NCBI GenBank assembly: GCA_021790495.1
Contig: JAJYGZ010000378.1
Coordinates: 1-7,894, forward strand
DNA: 7,894 nucleotides
Reading direction: 5' to 3'
From: Actinomycetes bacterium
GTDB taxonomy: Bacteria; Actinomycetota; Acidimicrobiia; Acidimicrobiales; Acidimicrobiaceae
Shown here: positions 1 through 6,653 of the stretch, piece after piece
Layout of the letters: every line of letters starts with the position of its first letter
Numbering within the stretch: position 1 is the first letter of the stretch
Program-made: the position numbers and the translations under genes
Notes under the pieces: model-generated
The model's input: only the letters and a program-made list of their open reading frames with translations
What the model was told of the DNA's origin: nothing
Databases searched by the model: none

Positions 1-239
1 TTGAGCTGGTTTTTTTCGTGAATCCGATGACCTCGATCATCATCACATTTCAACGTGCTCTTTATGCCAAGGTTAACCCTGTCAATTCCGCGGGCACCGT
101 CGTTCACATCCTTCCTGCGAACTCCCCCATCTGGTACCTTGGCGAGCTTGGTATCGTAGTACTGGTCTCTACGATCTTGTTTGCCTTAGCCCTACAGGTG
201 TTCGGGCGCATGGAGGGCAATTTTGCCGAGGAGTTATAA
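1..239 (+). CDS. ABC-2 type polysaccharide export permease (Wzm-like), C-terminal fragment
   Basis: This is the 3' end of an integral membrane permease. The reading frame is already open at the left edge (first full codon at 3), so the GTG at 18 is an internal Val codon and not a start. The visible part, about 78 residues, has the hallmark NPMTxxIxxFQRALY stretch that lies before the last periplasmic loop of O-antigen and teichoic-acid type ABC-2 permeases. One final hydrophobic helix follows (LGELGIVVLVSTILF...), and the protein ends in a charged tail, GRMEGNFAEEL, typical of the family. Such permeases form the channel through which a lipid-linked glycan crosses the inner membrane, powered by a partner ATPase. 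The next gene, 3 nt downstream on the same strand, encodes that partner, so the two are almost certainly co-transcribed. The substrate cannot be told from this fragment. Confidence 0.88.
   Translation, partial: ELVFFVNPMTSIIITFQRALYAKVNPVNSAGTVVHILPANSPIWYLGELGIVVLVSTILFALALQVFGRMEGNFAEEL
228..233 (+). promoter_or_regulatory. Shine-Dalgarno site for the wzt-like gene
   Basis: GAGGAG lies inside the last codons of the permease gene, 9 nt before the TTG at 243. It supports the TTG start and translational coupling to the permease gene. Confidence 0.7.
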
Positions 240-242
240 CGG

Positions 243-1484
243 TTGGCTAACGCGATCGAGATTGATAACGTAACAAAGATTTTCCGCCTCTATCAGGAGA
301 AGTACACCTCCCTGAAAGAGCGCGTCATTCATGCCGGCAAGAATCCGTTCCAGGAGTTTTACGCGCTTCGCGATGTAGGCTTCGACATTCCTGAAGGTAG
401 CACGGTCGGCCTTCTCGGACACAATGGCTCGGGCAAGTCAACCCTTCTAAAGTGCATTGCTGGTATTTTGCAACCGACCTCGGGTGAGATTCGCGTCAAG
501 GGGCGAGTCTCGTCGATGCTTGAAATCGGTGCGGGCTTTCACCCCGAACTCTCCGGTCGGGACAACATCTACCTCTCCGCGACCCTGCTAGGGCTTCCGG
601 TGAAGGAGGTGGCCGGACGCTTTGACGCCATTGTGGAGTTTTCCGAACTCGGGCAATTTATCGACAACCAAGTAAAGCACTATTCCTCGGGAATGTATGC
701 CCGGCTCGGCTTCGCCGTGGCGGTAAACGTCGATCCAGACGTTCTCCTCGTGGATGAGGTTCTCGCGGTTGGAGATGAGAACTTCCAGCGCAAGTGCATT
801 GACCGCATCAAGCTCTTCCAACGCGAGGGACGAACCATCGTCTTTGTTTCGCATTCGCCGGATCTGGTTCGCGCCATTTGCCAATCTGCTTACGTCCTTG
901 ATCACGGCTCGATCATTGGGCGCGGAGACCCCGGTGACGCAATCGCCGCATTGCGAGATAGCATGCAGCGCGGAGGTGGTGTTGGCGGCACAATCATCGG
1001 GGAGGCCATAGCACCTACGGCCGATACGGTAAGTACTGGCGAAGCCGAGCCCGAGAAGCTGATCGACATTACTTCGATCAAGACCGTTTCGCGCCAAAGC
1101 GAGGGTCGTGAACATATTCTTCCCCATGATGCTCTCACCTTTGAGGTCAATTACCACGCCATTGCCCCCATCGGCGGCCTGAGCGTTACATTTCAAATCT
1201 TCTCCCCGCAGAATGAGATGGTGTTTAGCGCAAATACCAAGGATCTCGGCATCGATACGTTCGACCTCGACGGAGACGGCGTGATCGAAATCAACTTTGA
1301 CGACATGGCTTTGCTCGATGGGATCTATGCCACGAGCGTAAATTTTGTGGACCACGACAACGCTTTGCTTTGCTGGCACGAAGAGAAGGCTTCATTTCAG
1401 GTTGTCAACCCATCTCGCGTAAGCGGCATGGTGGCACTGAACTTCTCGGTCAACAGCTATTCGGTTCCCAGGGTTATCCACTAG
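243..1484 (+). CDS. ABC transporter ATP-binding protein for polysaccharide export (Wzt-like, with C-terminal domain)
   Basis: Cytoplasmic ATPase, 413 aa, that energises glycan export with the upstream permease. The nucleotide-binding domain (about 1-240) shows Walker A GHNGSGKST (59-67), the Wzt/TagH-type segment EIGAGFHPELSGRDNI (94-109), a signature YSSGM (147-151) in place of LSGGQ, Walker B VLLVDE (167-172) followed by the D-loop AVGD, and the switch histidine H204 in VSHS. A flexible Gly/Ala-rich linker (about 241-272) leads to a beta-rich domain (about 275-390) resembling the Wzt C-terminal domain, which in O9a-type systems binds the finished glycan end. Such a tail suggests export of a completed chain. 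The TTG start at 243 is supported by GAGGAG 9 nt upstream and by good N-terminal fit (IEIDNVTKIF). An acidic loop DLDGDG (341-346) resembles an EF-hand calcium loop. The family call is firm; the glycan is unknown. Confidence 0.95.
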   Translation: MANAIEIDNVTKIFRLYQEKYTSLKERVIHAGKNPFQEFYALRDVGFDIPEGSTVGLLGHNGSGKSTLLKCIAGILQPTSGEIRVKGRVSSMLEIGAGFHPELSGRDNIYLSATLLGLPVKEVAGRFDAIVEFSELGQFIDNQVKHYSSGMYARLGFAVAVNVDPDVLLVDEVLAVGDENFQRKCIDRIKLFQREGRTIVFVSHSPDLVRAICQSAYVLDHGSIIGRGDPGDAIAALRDSMQRGGGVGGTIIGEAIAPTADTVSTGEAEPEKLIDITSIKTVSRQSEGREHILPHDALTFEVNYHAIAPIGGLSVTFQIFSPQNEMVFSANTKDLGIDTFDLDGDGVIEINFDDMALLDGIYATSVNFVDHDNALLCWHEEKASFQVVNPSRVSGMVALNFSVNSYSVPRVIH

Positions 1485-1651
1485 CAGCTTTGGGTCAGGC
1501 TCTGGTAGTCCCCAAGGCGACGATTGCGGCGCGGCGCGTTGCAGAAACCGGGGCCGCCGATGGTCGTTGCCGACGTGCGGTGCCTCGGCTTCTGTCGGCC
1601 AACGGTCGGCACCGCGCTTTGCATTCCAGCTCAAGGGCGGCATCCGCGTCG
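1485..1651. other. Convergent intergenic region between the wzt-like gene and GT4-C
   Basis: This 167-bp stretch separates two genes that point at each other. It is G+C-rich and I see no convincing gene; the frames that read through it are long overlaps from neighbouring genes with no recognisable motif. Its only clear structure is the inverted repeat at 1575-1617. Confidence 0.6.
1575..1617. terminator. Inverted repeat between convergent genes, possible bidirectional terminator
   Basis: The left arm gtgcggtgcc (1575-1584) pairs with ggcaccgcgc (1608-1617): nine Watson-Crick pairs and one G-T wobble, with a 23-nt loop. It lies midway between the stop codons of the convergent wzt-like and GT4-C genes, where a shared terminator is expected. 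Neither side has a run of T, so intrinsic termination would be weak; it may only be an mRNA 3'-end stabilising stem. Confidence 0.3.
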
Positions 1652-2863
1652 CTAGTGGGGGTTGTTCCGGTTGAGAAGCCGAACAATGAAACGTTGATAC
1701 TTGTCGACGAGGACGGGCCACTCGTATCGGGACATCACGTAGTTGAAGCCGGCGATACCCATTGTTTTGGCCAGTTCGCCGTCGCCGATGATGCGGTTGA
1801 CATCTAGTTCGAAGGACTCGAAGCCATCAAAGATCAATCCTCCGCCCGAGCGCTCAACCTGTTCGACCGTGGGCTCGCAAAGGCGATTGACCATCGTCGG
1901 CTTTTTTTTGGCCCAGGCTTCGATAAGAACGATTGAGAACGATTCGAAGGCCGAAGGCGATACCAAACACAATGTATTCGCGAGCAGATCCGCCTTGTCG
2001 GCCTCGGTGACCGGACCGACGACGTATACGTCGGGTGCCGGGTTGGGATGGATTGAGATAGGTCCCGCTAGTACCAGTGCCAATGGGGATGGGTTGCGCG
2101 CTTTGTACTCCTTGAACATGTCTACCAAGAGCGTGGTTCCCTTTGGCGCATCGACTCTTCCAAGACATAAAAGAAAAAGCGTGTTTTCGATGCCAAGCCT
2201 GACCCGGATGTCTCCGACTTGGCCACCGAAGGTCTGAAAGCCCATGCCGAGGGTCAGCGCCGGCTTTTGCGCAACCTTGAAGCGACTTTCTACCACAGCA
2301 CGTTCGGCATCGGTGTGGTACACGAGCGCATCGACGCGGGCGAAGATCTCGTCGAAGATCGGAAGCCGGAGCACCGGTTCCATGTGCGCCGCCGGATGCA
2401 TGATTGTCGGCACGTTAGCCCGGACGATTCCCTCCGTGATGGGGTGGTAAAGATAAGGGTAAAAGATCACTGCATCCCCATCGAACGATTCCACGGCGTC
2501 AAGAAGCTCGCTTGATACCGGACCCTGGAGGCGAATGAATTCGTGCGCCTCGCTGACATCAAGTGACGCAGGCGACGCCAACATTTTGCGTGTCGCCGCC
2601 GCGAAGTTAGGTAGCCGGCCGGAGTTGACCTTGAAGCGCCGCACTGTTACGCCGTTGAGTTCTTCCTCGCCTGCCGGGAAGTCGTTATCCCAGGTTTCAA
2701 GCGACGACGCGGTCGTCGTGAGAATCTCTACGGTCGCGCCGCCATAGTTTACCAGCGCCTCTGCGAGCATCCTGGTTGCGTTTTCGGCACCGCCGATAAT
2801 CTCTTTTCCATAGCGCGGAACCACATACGCGAGATGCAGCGTATCGTCGTTGCCTCTAACCAT
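1652..2863 (-). CDS. Glycosyltransferase family 4 protein (GT4-C)
   Basis: Cytoplasmic GT-B fold retaining glycosyltransferase, 403 aa, expected to move a sugar from a nucleotide-sugar donor to a growing glycan. The N-terminal domain opens with YVVPRYGKEIIGGAEN (13-28); the Gly-Gly-Ala-Glu loop is typical of the GT4 acceptor/donor cleft. H156 in TIMHPAAH sits where a catalytic-site histidine is found in GT4 enzymes such as PimA. The C-terminal domain has LGRVDAPKG (234-242, with R236 and K241 as candidate diphosphate-binding residues) and the EX7E motif E307...E315 in PSAFESFSIVLIEA. The ATG start at 2863 is 15 nt after the stop of GT4-B; GAGGA overlaps that stop, 12 nt upstream of the ATG. 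It is the last gene of the operon. An A8 run in its coding strand encodes AKKK (318-321). It is clearly different from GT4-A and GT4-B. Donor and linkage are unknown. Confidence 0.92.
   Translation of the reverse strand: MVRGNDDTLHLAYVVPRYGKEIIGGAENATRMLAEALVNYGGATVEILTTTASSLETWDNDFPAGEEELNGVTVRRFKVNSGRLPNFAAATRKMLASPASLDVSEAHEFIRLQGPVSSELLDAVESFDGDAVIFYPYLYHPITEGIVRANVPTIMHPAAHMEPVLRLPIFDEIFARVDALVYHTDAERAVVESRFKVAQKPALTLGMGFQTFGGQVGDIRVRLGIENTLFLLCLGRVDAPKGTTLLVDMFKEYKARNPSPLALVLAGPISIHPNPAPDVYVVGPVTEADKADLLANTLCLVSPSAFESFSIVLIEAWAKKKPTMVNRLCEPTVEQVERSGGGLIFDGFESFELDVNRIIGDGELAKTMGIAGFNYVMSRYEWPVLVDKYQRFIVRLLNRNNPH
1864..1909 (+). terminator. Terminator-like hairpin plus T8, antisense to GT4-C
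   Basis: On the + strand, cgaccgtgg (1864-1872) pairs with ccatcgtcg (1891-1899): seven Watson-Crick pairs, one G-T wobble and one mismatch. Inside it, tcgc (1875-1878) pairs with gcga (1883-1886) around a 4-nt loop. Two nt after the stem comes a run of eight T (1902-1909). This has the shape of an intrinsic terminator for + strand transcripts and lies about 380 nt past the wzt-like stop codon, inside the oppositely oriented GT4-C gene. Since it also encodes protein on the other strand, it may be chance. Confidence 0.4.
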
Positions 2864-2878
2864 TCAGTCGGCCCATCC

Positions 2879-4042
2879 TCATGGTGAGCCCGGGTGGGGA
2901 GTGAGGGCTTCCGAGGCTTTTATGGCCAAGGCGCTCGGACGCGAAAAGTCCGGCATCGTGGCTCCGGTGATCTGAAGCATCCTCTTGATTGCTGAGTCAA
3001 AAAGAGGGATCGTAGCGTTCGGCGATACCTCCTCAAGCCGGGCATGGGACAATTCGGACAAGCGGGCACGTAACGCGGGGTCGGCAGTGATTGCATGGGC
3101 CCAACTGGCGATGGTGAGAGGGTCCCGGTCCTCTAGATGTATTCCACCGATCCCAAGCGTCTCGGGCACGGCGGTCGCGTCGTAGGCGATCACCGGAAGG
3201 CCATGAAAGAGGGCCTCGACGATTGGCATGCAAAATCCCTCATGCTCTGATGCTGAGATGAATAGGTCGCTCGAGCGGTAGAAGCTCGCCAGCTCGGCTG
3301 CACTTACGCCCAGTACGAAGTTTACTCGATCCAAGAGGTCCAGTTCGCGCACGAGCTGGTACAAGGATCGAACGTAGCCCGGATAGCTTGGTCGGCCCAC
3401 CAGATGAAGGATGGCGTTATCCCCGTAGATCTCTCGGTGGGCGTGGAGCGCCATGATGAGGTGTTCTTGAGCCTTGTTGGGGACCAATCTCCCCACGAAG
3501 AGCCAATTTCTAAAGCCCCGGTGTGACAGGTTGGCTAGAGATGCGTCGGCCTTTTGGTCCGATGCCCCCATGAAGTCGGTCGGGTCAAAAATGATCGGAA
3601 CCTTTACGACCTCACGGTAGCCATTCGATTCCAGATCCGCACAGTTGTATTCAGACGGAGCGATGCCCATGATCGCTTTGGATGCCAGCAGCGCAAGGTC
3701 CTCGGCTCCTCTTCGCTGCATGACCGCAGCCAGAGTGTCGTATTGAGCGAAGTAGGGCGCCGGAGTGAGATTTTGGTAAACGACCACGATGTGCCCAGGT
3801 CGAGATGCCAGGAACGCAGGTATGGGCGAAGCGGTGGCGAGATGATACACCAGGATGTCATCCTGTTTGGCTACCGTAGGGTAATCCGTGTACAGGCTGT
3901 ATTGCTCGCCGTCCTTGTTTTCCGCTACAAAGAATTCGGACTCGATGCCGAGCTCTCGAATTCGCGCAGCCATGGCACGGGCGTTGTTTCCAGTTCCATC
4001 GCCCTTGAGGAGGGTGGGCACAAAGTGATGAATGGCGCTCAC
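2879..4042 (-). CDS. Glycosyltransferase family 4 protein (GT4-B)
   Basis: GT-B fold glycosyltransferase, 387 aa, predicted cytoplasmic, adding a sugar during glycan assembly. The N-terminal domain starts IHHFVPTLLKGDGTGNNARAM (4-24), a glycine-rich donor-side loop. The C-terminal domain shows LFVGRLVPNKAQEHLI (181-196, R185 and K190 likely phosphate contacts) and the EX7E motif E268...E276 in SEHEGFCMPIVEA. It resembles GT4-A along its length (Y-x-N-x-TP, VGR-x-x-PNKA, S-x-HEGF), so the two look like paralogues. Oddly, the segment corresponding to YHNITP in GT4-A reads YQNLTP (89-94), putting Gln90 where GT4 enzymes often have an active-site histidine. The GTG start overlaps the GT4-A stop by 4 nt (GTGA), with AAGGA 8 nt upstream, so translation is probably coupled. 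A Pro/Ser-rich tail (about 363-387) follows the catalytic fold. Substrates cannot be assigned. Confidence 0.93.
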   Translation of the reverse strand: MSAIHHFVPTLLKGDGTGNNARAMAARIRELGIESEFFVAENKDGEQYSLYTDYPTVAKQDDILVYHLATASPIPAFLASRPGHIVVVYQNLTPAPYFAQYDTLAAVMQRRGAEDLALLASKAIMGIAPSEYNCADLESNGYREVVKVPIIFDPTDFMGASDQKADASLANLSHRGFRNWLFVGRLVPNKAQEHLIMALHAHREIYGDNAILHLVGRPSYPGYVRSLYQLVRELDLLDRVNFVLGVSAAELASFYRSSDLFISASEHEGFCMPIVEALFHGLPVIAYDATAVPETLGIGGIHLEDRDPLTIASWAHAITADPALRARLSELSHARLEEVSPNATIPLFDSAIKRMLQITGATMPDFSRPSALAIKASEALTPHPGSP

Positions 4043-5217
4043 GCTCGTGATCCTTGGGCCTGGCGGGGAGTCTCGTCGTCAAGGTAGTGGCCTTTTTCTC
4101 CTGGGCGGGTTCGCCGATAGTACAGTCCCGAGGGAACGATTCCCTCGATCGGAACACGGTAGGCGAGCGCGGCCAAGTTGGCCGCCCGGGTCGCTGCGAG
4201 GTCGAAAGAGCCTGCGCGCGCCATGCCTCTTTCCACGAGCTGGCTACGGAGATGTTGATTCGACAGCACCATGTGCCATGCGGTGGCCAGGACTTCGGGG
4301 TCGCTCGAAGCGGTTACGACGGCGGCGTTCGCGACGGTCTCAGGTATTGCGCTCGACCCGACCGCGACCACCGGCAGACCGGCCCGCATCGCTTCGATCA
4401 GGGGAAATCCGAATCCTTCGTGCTGTGACGCGGAGACGAATAGGTGTGCGCTGGCGTACATCTTGGCAAGCTCATCACTTGGGACAGCGGAGGCGAAGAC
4501 GATTTCGTTTTCGACGCCGAGTCGTCCCGCAAGTGCGCGCAAGTAACGCTCGTATGCGGGGATCACGGTCGATCCGACGAAATAGAGGCGAACCTTGTCC
4601 GAGAAGGTGAAATTGTACGCCGCGACTGCCGAGATCAAGTCTTGATGTGCTTTGTTAGGCGCGACGCGCCCGACGAATAAGAGCGAATGGCCGATCCCCG
4701 TGTAGCTCCGGTGCGCAAGTGCGATTGGAAGGGGTCTAATCAGGGGCGGCGAAATAGCAATTTCCCGAAATCCGGTTCTTACAAGATCTTCGGCGTTATA
4801 GCGCGAAACACCGAGAGCAAGGTCGGTGTGGTGGATTAGCGACTCGAGCTGGCGTCGCCCCCATGCCATGGAGCTTGCGATTCCGGGCTCGAATCGGACG
4901 AAGTGACTGCGCGGGGTTATGTTGTGATACTGGATCAAGAGAGGTTCTTTTCGCGCAACGAGGTGCCGGACGAGATTTGAGCCGGTACCCACCTGGTAAA
5001 GGATGAAGCGGTTCTTCTTGGGCAGCGCGACCCGAAACCGGGCAAAGGGGATCGCCTCGCCGCCAGCGCCAGACTTTATCTCGTCAGCGTAGATTGCAGC
5101 CGCAACGCCGTTTTGTCGAAGCGCATCTCGAAGTTCGACAGTGTGTGTCGCCATCGCGTCGTTCGGCGCGAATGACGGCATAAAGATGGCGACCTCAGCT
5201 CTGTTCGCGGGTGACAT
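4039..5217 (-). CDS. Glycosyltransferase family 4 protein (GT4-A)
   Basis: GT-B fold glycosyltransferase, 392 aa, predicted cytoplasmic. Its N-terminal domain has MPSFAPNDAMATHTVELRDAL (13-33), the donor-side loop of a GT4 subgroup I associate with actinobacterial surface-glycan loci. YHNITP (97-102) carries H98, at the place of the active-site histidine of PimA-like enzymes. The C-terminal domain has LFVGRVAPNKAHQDLI (180-195, R184 and K189) and EX7E E267...E275 in SQHEGFGFPLIEA. After about residue 365 there is a charged, probably disordered tail (YYRRTRPGEKGHYLDDE...) absent from its paralogue GT4-B. The ATG at 5217 lies 6 nt past the stop of the methyltransferase-like gene, with a weak GAGAAG site 9 nt upstream that overlaps that stop; the gene's own stop overlaps the GT4-B start. 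It is the second gene of a four-gene operon. Donor, acceptor and linkage are not predictable here. Confidence 0.93.
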   Translation of the reverse strand: MSPANRAEVAIFMPSFAPNDAMATHTVELRDALRQNGVAAAIYADEIKSGAGGEAIPFARFRVALPKKNRFILYQVGTGSNLVRHLVARKEPLLIQYHNITPRSHFVRFEPGIASSMAWGRRQLESLIHHTDLALGVSRYNAEDLVRTGFREIAISPPLIRPLPIALAHRSYTGIGHSLLFVGRVAPNKAHQDLISAVAAYNFTFSDKVRLYFVGSTVIPAYERYLRALAGRLGVENEIVFASAVPSDELAKMYASAHLFVSASQHEGFGFPLIEAMRAGLPVVAVGSSAIPETVANAAVVTASSDPEVLATAWHMVLSNQHLRSQLVERGMARAGSFDLAATRAANLAALAYRVPIEGIVPSGLYYRRTRPGEKGHYLDDETPRQAQGSRA

Positions 5218-5223
5218 TGCGGG

Positions 5224-6390
5224 TTACTTCTCAAGCCTGGGGTTCAATGCTCTTAAAACGAACCCCGATTCGCCCAGCGATCCAACATCCGAATCGATCT
5301 TAGTGTTGGTGGCAAACACCACGAATCCATCGGAATTTGATTCGTTGAGCGTGTGTACATGCGAAAACGATAGCTGTCGGGCAAGTTCGGACCAGGTCTG
5401 GGGACTTAACGGTCGCCCGGGGGATAAGTCGGACTCGAGATGATTCTCCCGAGCCATGAAGGCTCCCAGTCCGGCTCCGACGATTGCCAAAGTTCCGCCT
5501 TGGCCCAAGACTCGCTTGGCGTGGAACAGGGAGGCGACGCGGTCAGAGACGCTTGCACGGTCGACGATTCCCGACAGTATCAGTGCTCCAAGGGAAGAGT
5601 CTTCAACCTTCGCAAGGTGGGCAAGGGTCGGCGCGTTGCGGACCTCAAGCGCCTCGGCCTCCAGCCGATCGAGGTAGGCGACCCGAGTGTCTACACCGTA
5701 GGCGTCGTGGCCAGCTCGTACCAATTTGGAGAGCAGAGTGCCATCTGCGCACTCGGCGACGAGAATTCGTCCCTTGATTCCATCGAACTCCCGCGTAATT
5801 GCGTCGGCCAGCGCGCTTTGCACGGCTAAGGAAGCGCTCGTGCCCAGGAGTTCAATTGGTGTGAATTCAGATTCTGCGAACTTGGCTTCAAGTCGGGAAA
5901 TTCTCGCATCGACGATCCCAATGAGACGGATCAGGTTTGAGCTGAAGTTATTGAACTGCTGAGCCACGTAGTTGAGATACCACGCTATGCACATCCTCAG
6001 TAGGCGTTTTACCTGGGAGACGCCCCGCTTTTGAGACTGGGTCGGGACGTCGATGTCGATATAGGCGACTCGGTCCAAGAGCCGGTATGCTTCGTCGAAA
6101 TCTTTGGCAGAGGTCGCGCTACCTACCGGGAGAAGTGTTTGGTAGTAGCGCTTAATGCGCGCCATGAGCGAAGGCGGGTATTTTCCAGCTGCCCGAAGAG
6201 CGGCCACCTCCGCCTCAATCTCACGCTGGATTCGGGCGACATATGCCACCGCATCAGGGATTCTGCCGTCGGGAGGTGTGTCAAGTACTGCGCTGGCTTC
6301 AGCCAGGTAGCCTTGGACCCGCTCACCGGATTGTTCAGGCTCTAGTTCCGCGCCGGCGCTCTTGTTTTCCTCGTGGTGGCCCTTGTCCAA
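5224..6390 (-). CDS. SAM-dependent methyltransferase-like protein with degenerate SAM-binding motif
   Basis: First gene of the glycosyltransferase operon; 388 aa from the preferred TTG start. Residues about 43-100 are helical (VAYVARIQREIEAEVAALRA, then YPPSLMARIKRYY). A basic/amphipathic stretch follows (about 119-169: KRLLRMCIAWYLNYVAQQFNNF, then a short coiled-coil-like ISRLEAKF). I associate this arrangement with actinobacterial proteins annotated as class I methyltransferases beside GT4 genes. The C-terminal half (about 205-365) follows the Rossmann methyltransferase plan: RILVAECADG (208-217), AGHDAYGVD (226-234), SLGALILSGIVDRA (266-279), RVLGQGGTLAIVG (293-305). However, motif I, normally D-x-G-x-G-x-G, has lost its acidic residue and two glycines, and the usual EHL-like motif reads VDRAS. 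It may methylate the glycan or be a non-catalytic scaffold. A longer reading from a TTG at 6438 is possible but less likely. Confidence 0.8.
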   Translation of the reverse strand: MDKGHHEENKSAGAELEPEQSGERVQGYLAEASAVLDTPPDGRIPDAVAYVARIQREIEAEVAALRAAGKYPPSLMARIKRYYQTLLPVGSATSAKDFDEAYRLLDRVAYIDIDVPTQSQKRGVSQVKRLLRMCIAWYLNYVAQQFNNFSSNLIRLIGIVDARISRLEAKFAESEFTPIELLGTSASLAVQSALADAITREFDGIKGRILVAECADGTLLSKLVRAGHDAYGVDTRVAYLDRLEAEALEVRNAPTLAHLAKVEDSSLGALILSGIVDRASVSDRVASLFHAKRVLGQGGTLAIVGAGLGAFMARENHLESDLSPGRPLSPQTWSELARQLSFSHVHTLNESNSDGFVVFATNTKIDSDVGSLGESGFVLRALNPRLEK

Positions 6391-6400
6391 TGTGAGAACT

Positions 6401-6405
6401 CTCCT
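6401..6405 (-). promoter_or_regulatory. Shine-Dalgarno site that sets the methyltransferase-like start
   Basis: On the - strand this reads AGGAG (within TAGGAGAG), 10 nt before the TTG at 6390. No comparable site precedes the alternative TTG at 6438. The protein would then begin MDKGHHEENKSAGA, a plausible hydrophilic N-terminus. Confidence 0.7.
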
Positions 6406-6637
6406 AATCGTGACAGCATGGTCTCGCAGGCGTATCAAAGCTTATTCGTTTCATGCCATGGCTGACTAGCCGATCGCTCTAAGAGCTTGGCGCTCGGGGC
6501 CTTTGGCGCAAGTCGTTGGCAATGCGTTCAGCTGCTTAAATTGTTCGCGAAGGTTAAGAAGTGGGTGAATTCGGCCGAATAAGTCCTCTGTGAATGTACC
6601 GAGCGTCTTTTGGGCGACGCGGTCAGCGGTAACTTGC

Positions 6638-6643
6638 AGGAGG
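6638..6643 (+). promoter_or_regulatory. Shine-Dalgarno site for the SpoIID-domain gene
   Basis: AGGAGG, a full consensus site, lies 10 nt before the ATG at 6654. It fixes the start and suggests strong translation. Confidence 0.8.
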
Positions 6644-6653
6644 CGGCCATTCA

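Larger units (their letters stand above)
6391..6653. other. Divergent intergenic region, presumed promoters of both flanking genes
   Basis: These 263 bp separate the start of the - strand glycosyltransferase operon from the + strand SpoIID gene, so promoters for both should be here. I find no convincing -35/-10 pair. The best + strand candidate, TTGGCA (6516-6521) and TAAATT (6537-6542), has 15-bp spacing, shorter than usual. A 5-bp inverted repeat, gcgtc/gacgc, surrounds 6608-6615. Short frames inside show no motif and lack good ribosome sites. Confidence 0.45.

Noticed and set aside
18..20. GTG at 18 as a start codon for a 73-aa protein
   Set aside because: The frame is open upstream to the window edge and the sequence matches the inside of a permease, so this is an internal Val codon.
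588..1379. 263-codon open frame antisense to the wzt-like gene
   Set aside because: It lies wholly within a gene with complete ABC ATPase motifs; its own translation shows no domain and it has no clear ribosome site. It is a shadow frame.
2020..2033. Perfect 14-bp palindrome cgacgtatacgtcg
   Set aside because: It is inside the GT4-C coding region (encoding PDVYV), and about one such palindrome is not unexpected by chance in a window this size. No second copy was seen.
2702..2718. Short inverted repeat cgacga/tcgtcg in GT4-C
   Set aside because: It arises from a run of Thr/Ser codons in a G+C-rich gene and has no terminator-like T run.
4032..4610. 192-codon + strand frame over GT4-A
   Set aside because: Extremely Arg/Ser-rich translation without motifs, opposite a well-supported glycosyltransferase gene; typical of a G+C-rich shadow.
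6391..6438. 16-residue upstream extension of the methyltransferase-like protein from the TTG at 6438
   Set aside because: The extension would read through an AGGAG site placed well for the TTG at 6390, and the upstream TTG lacks such a site.
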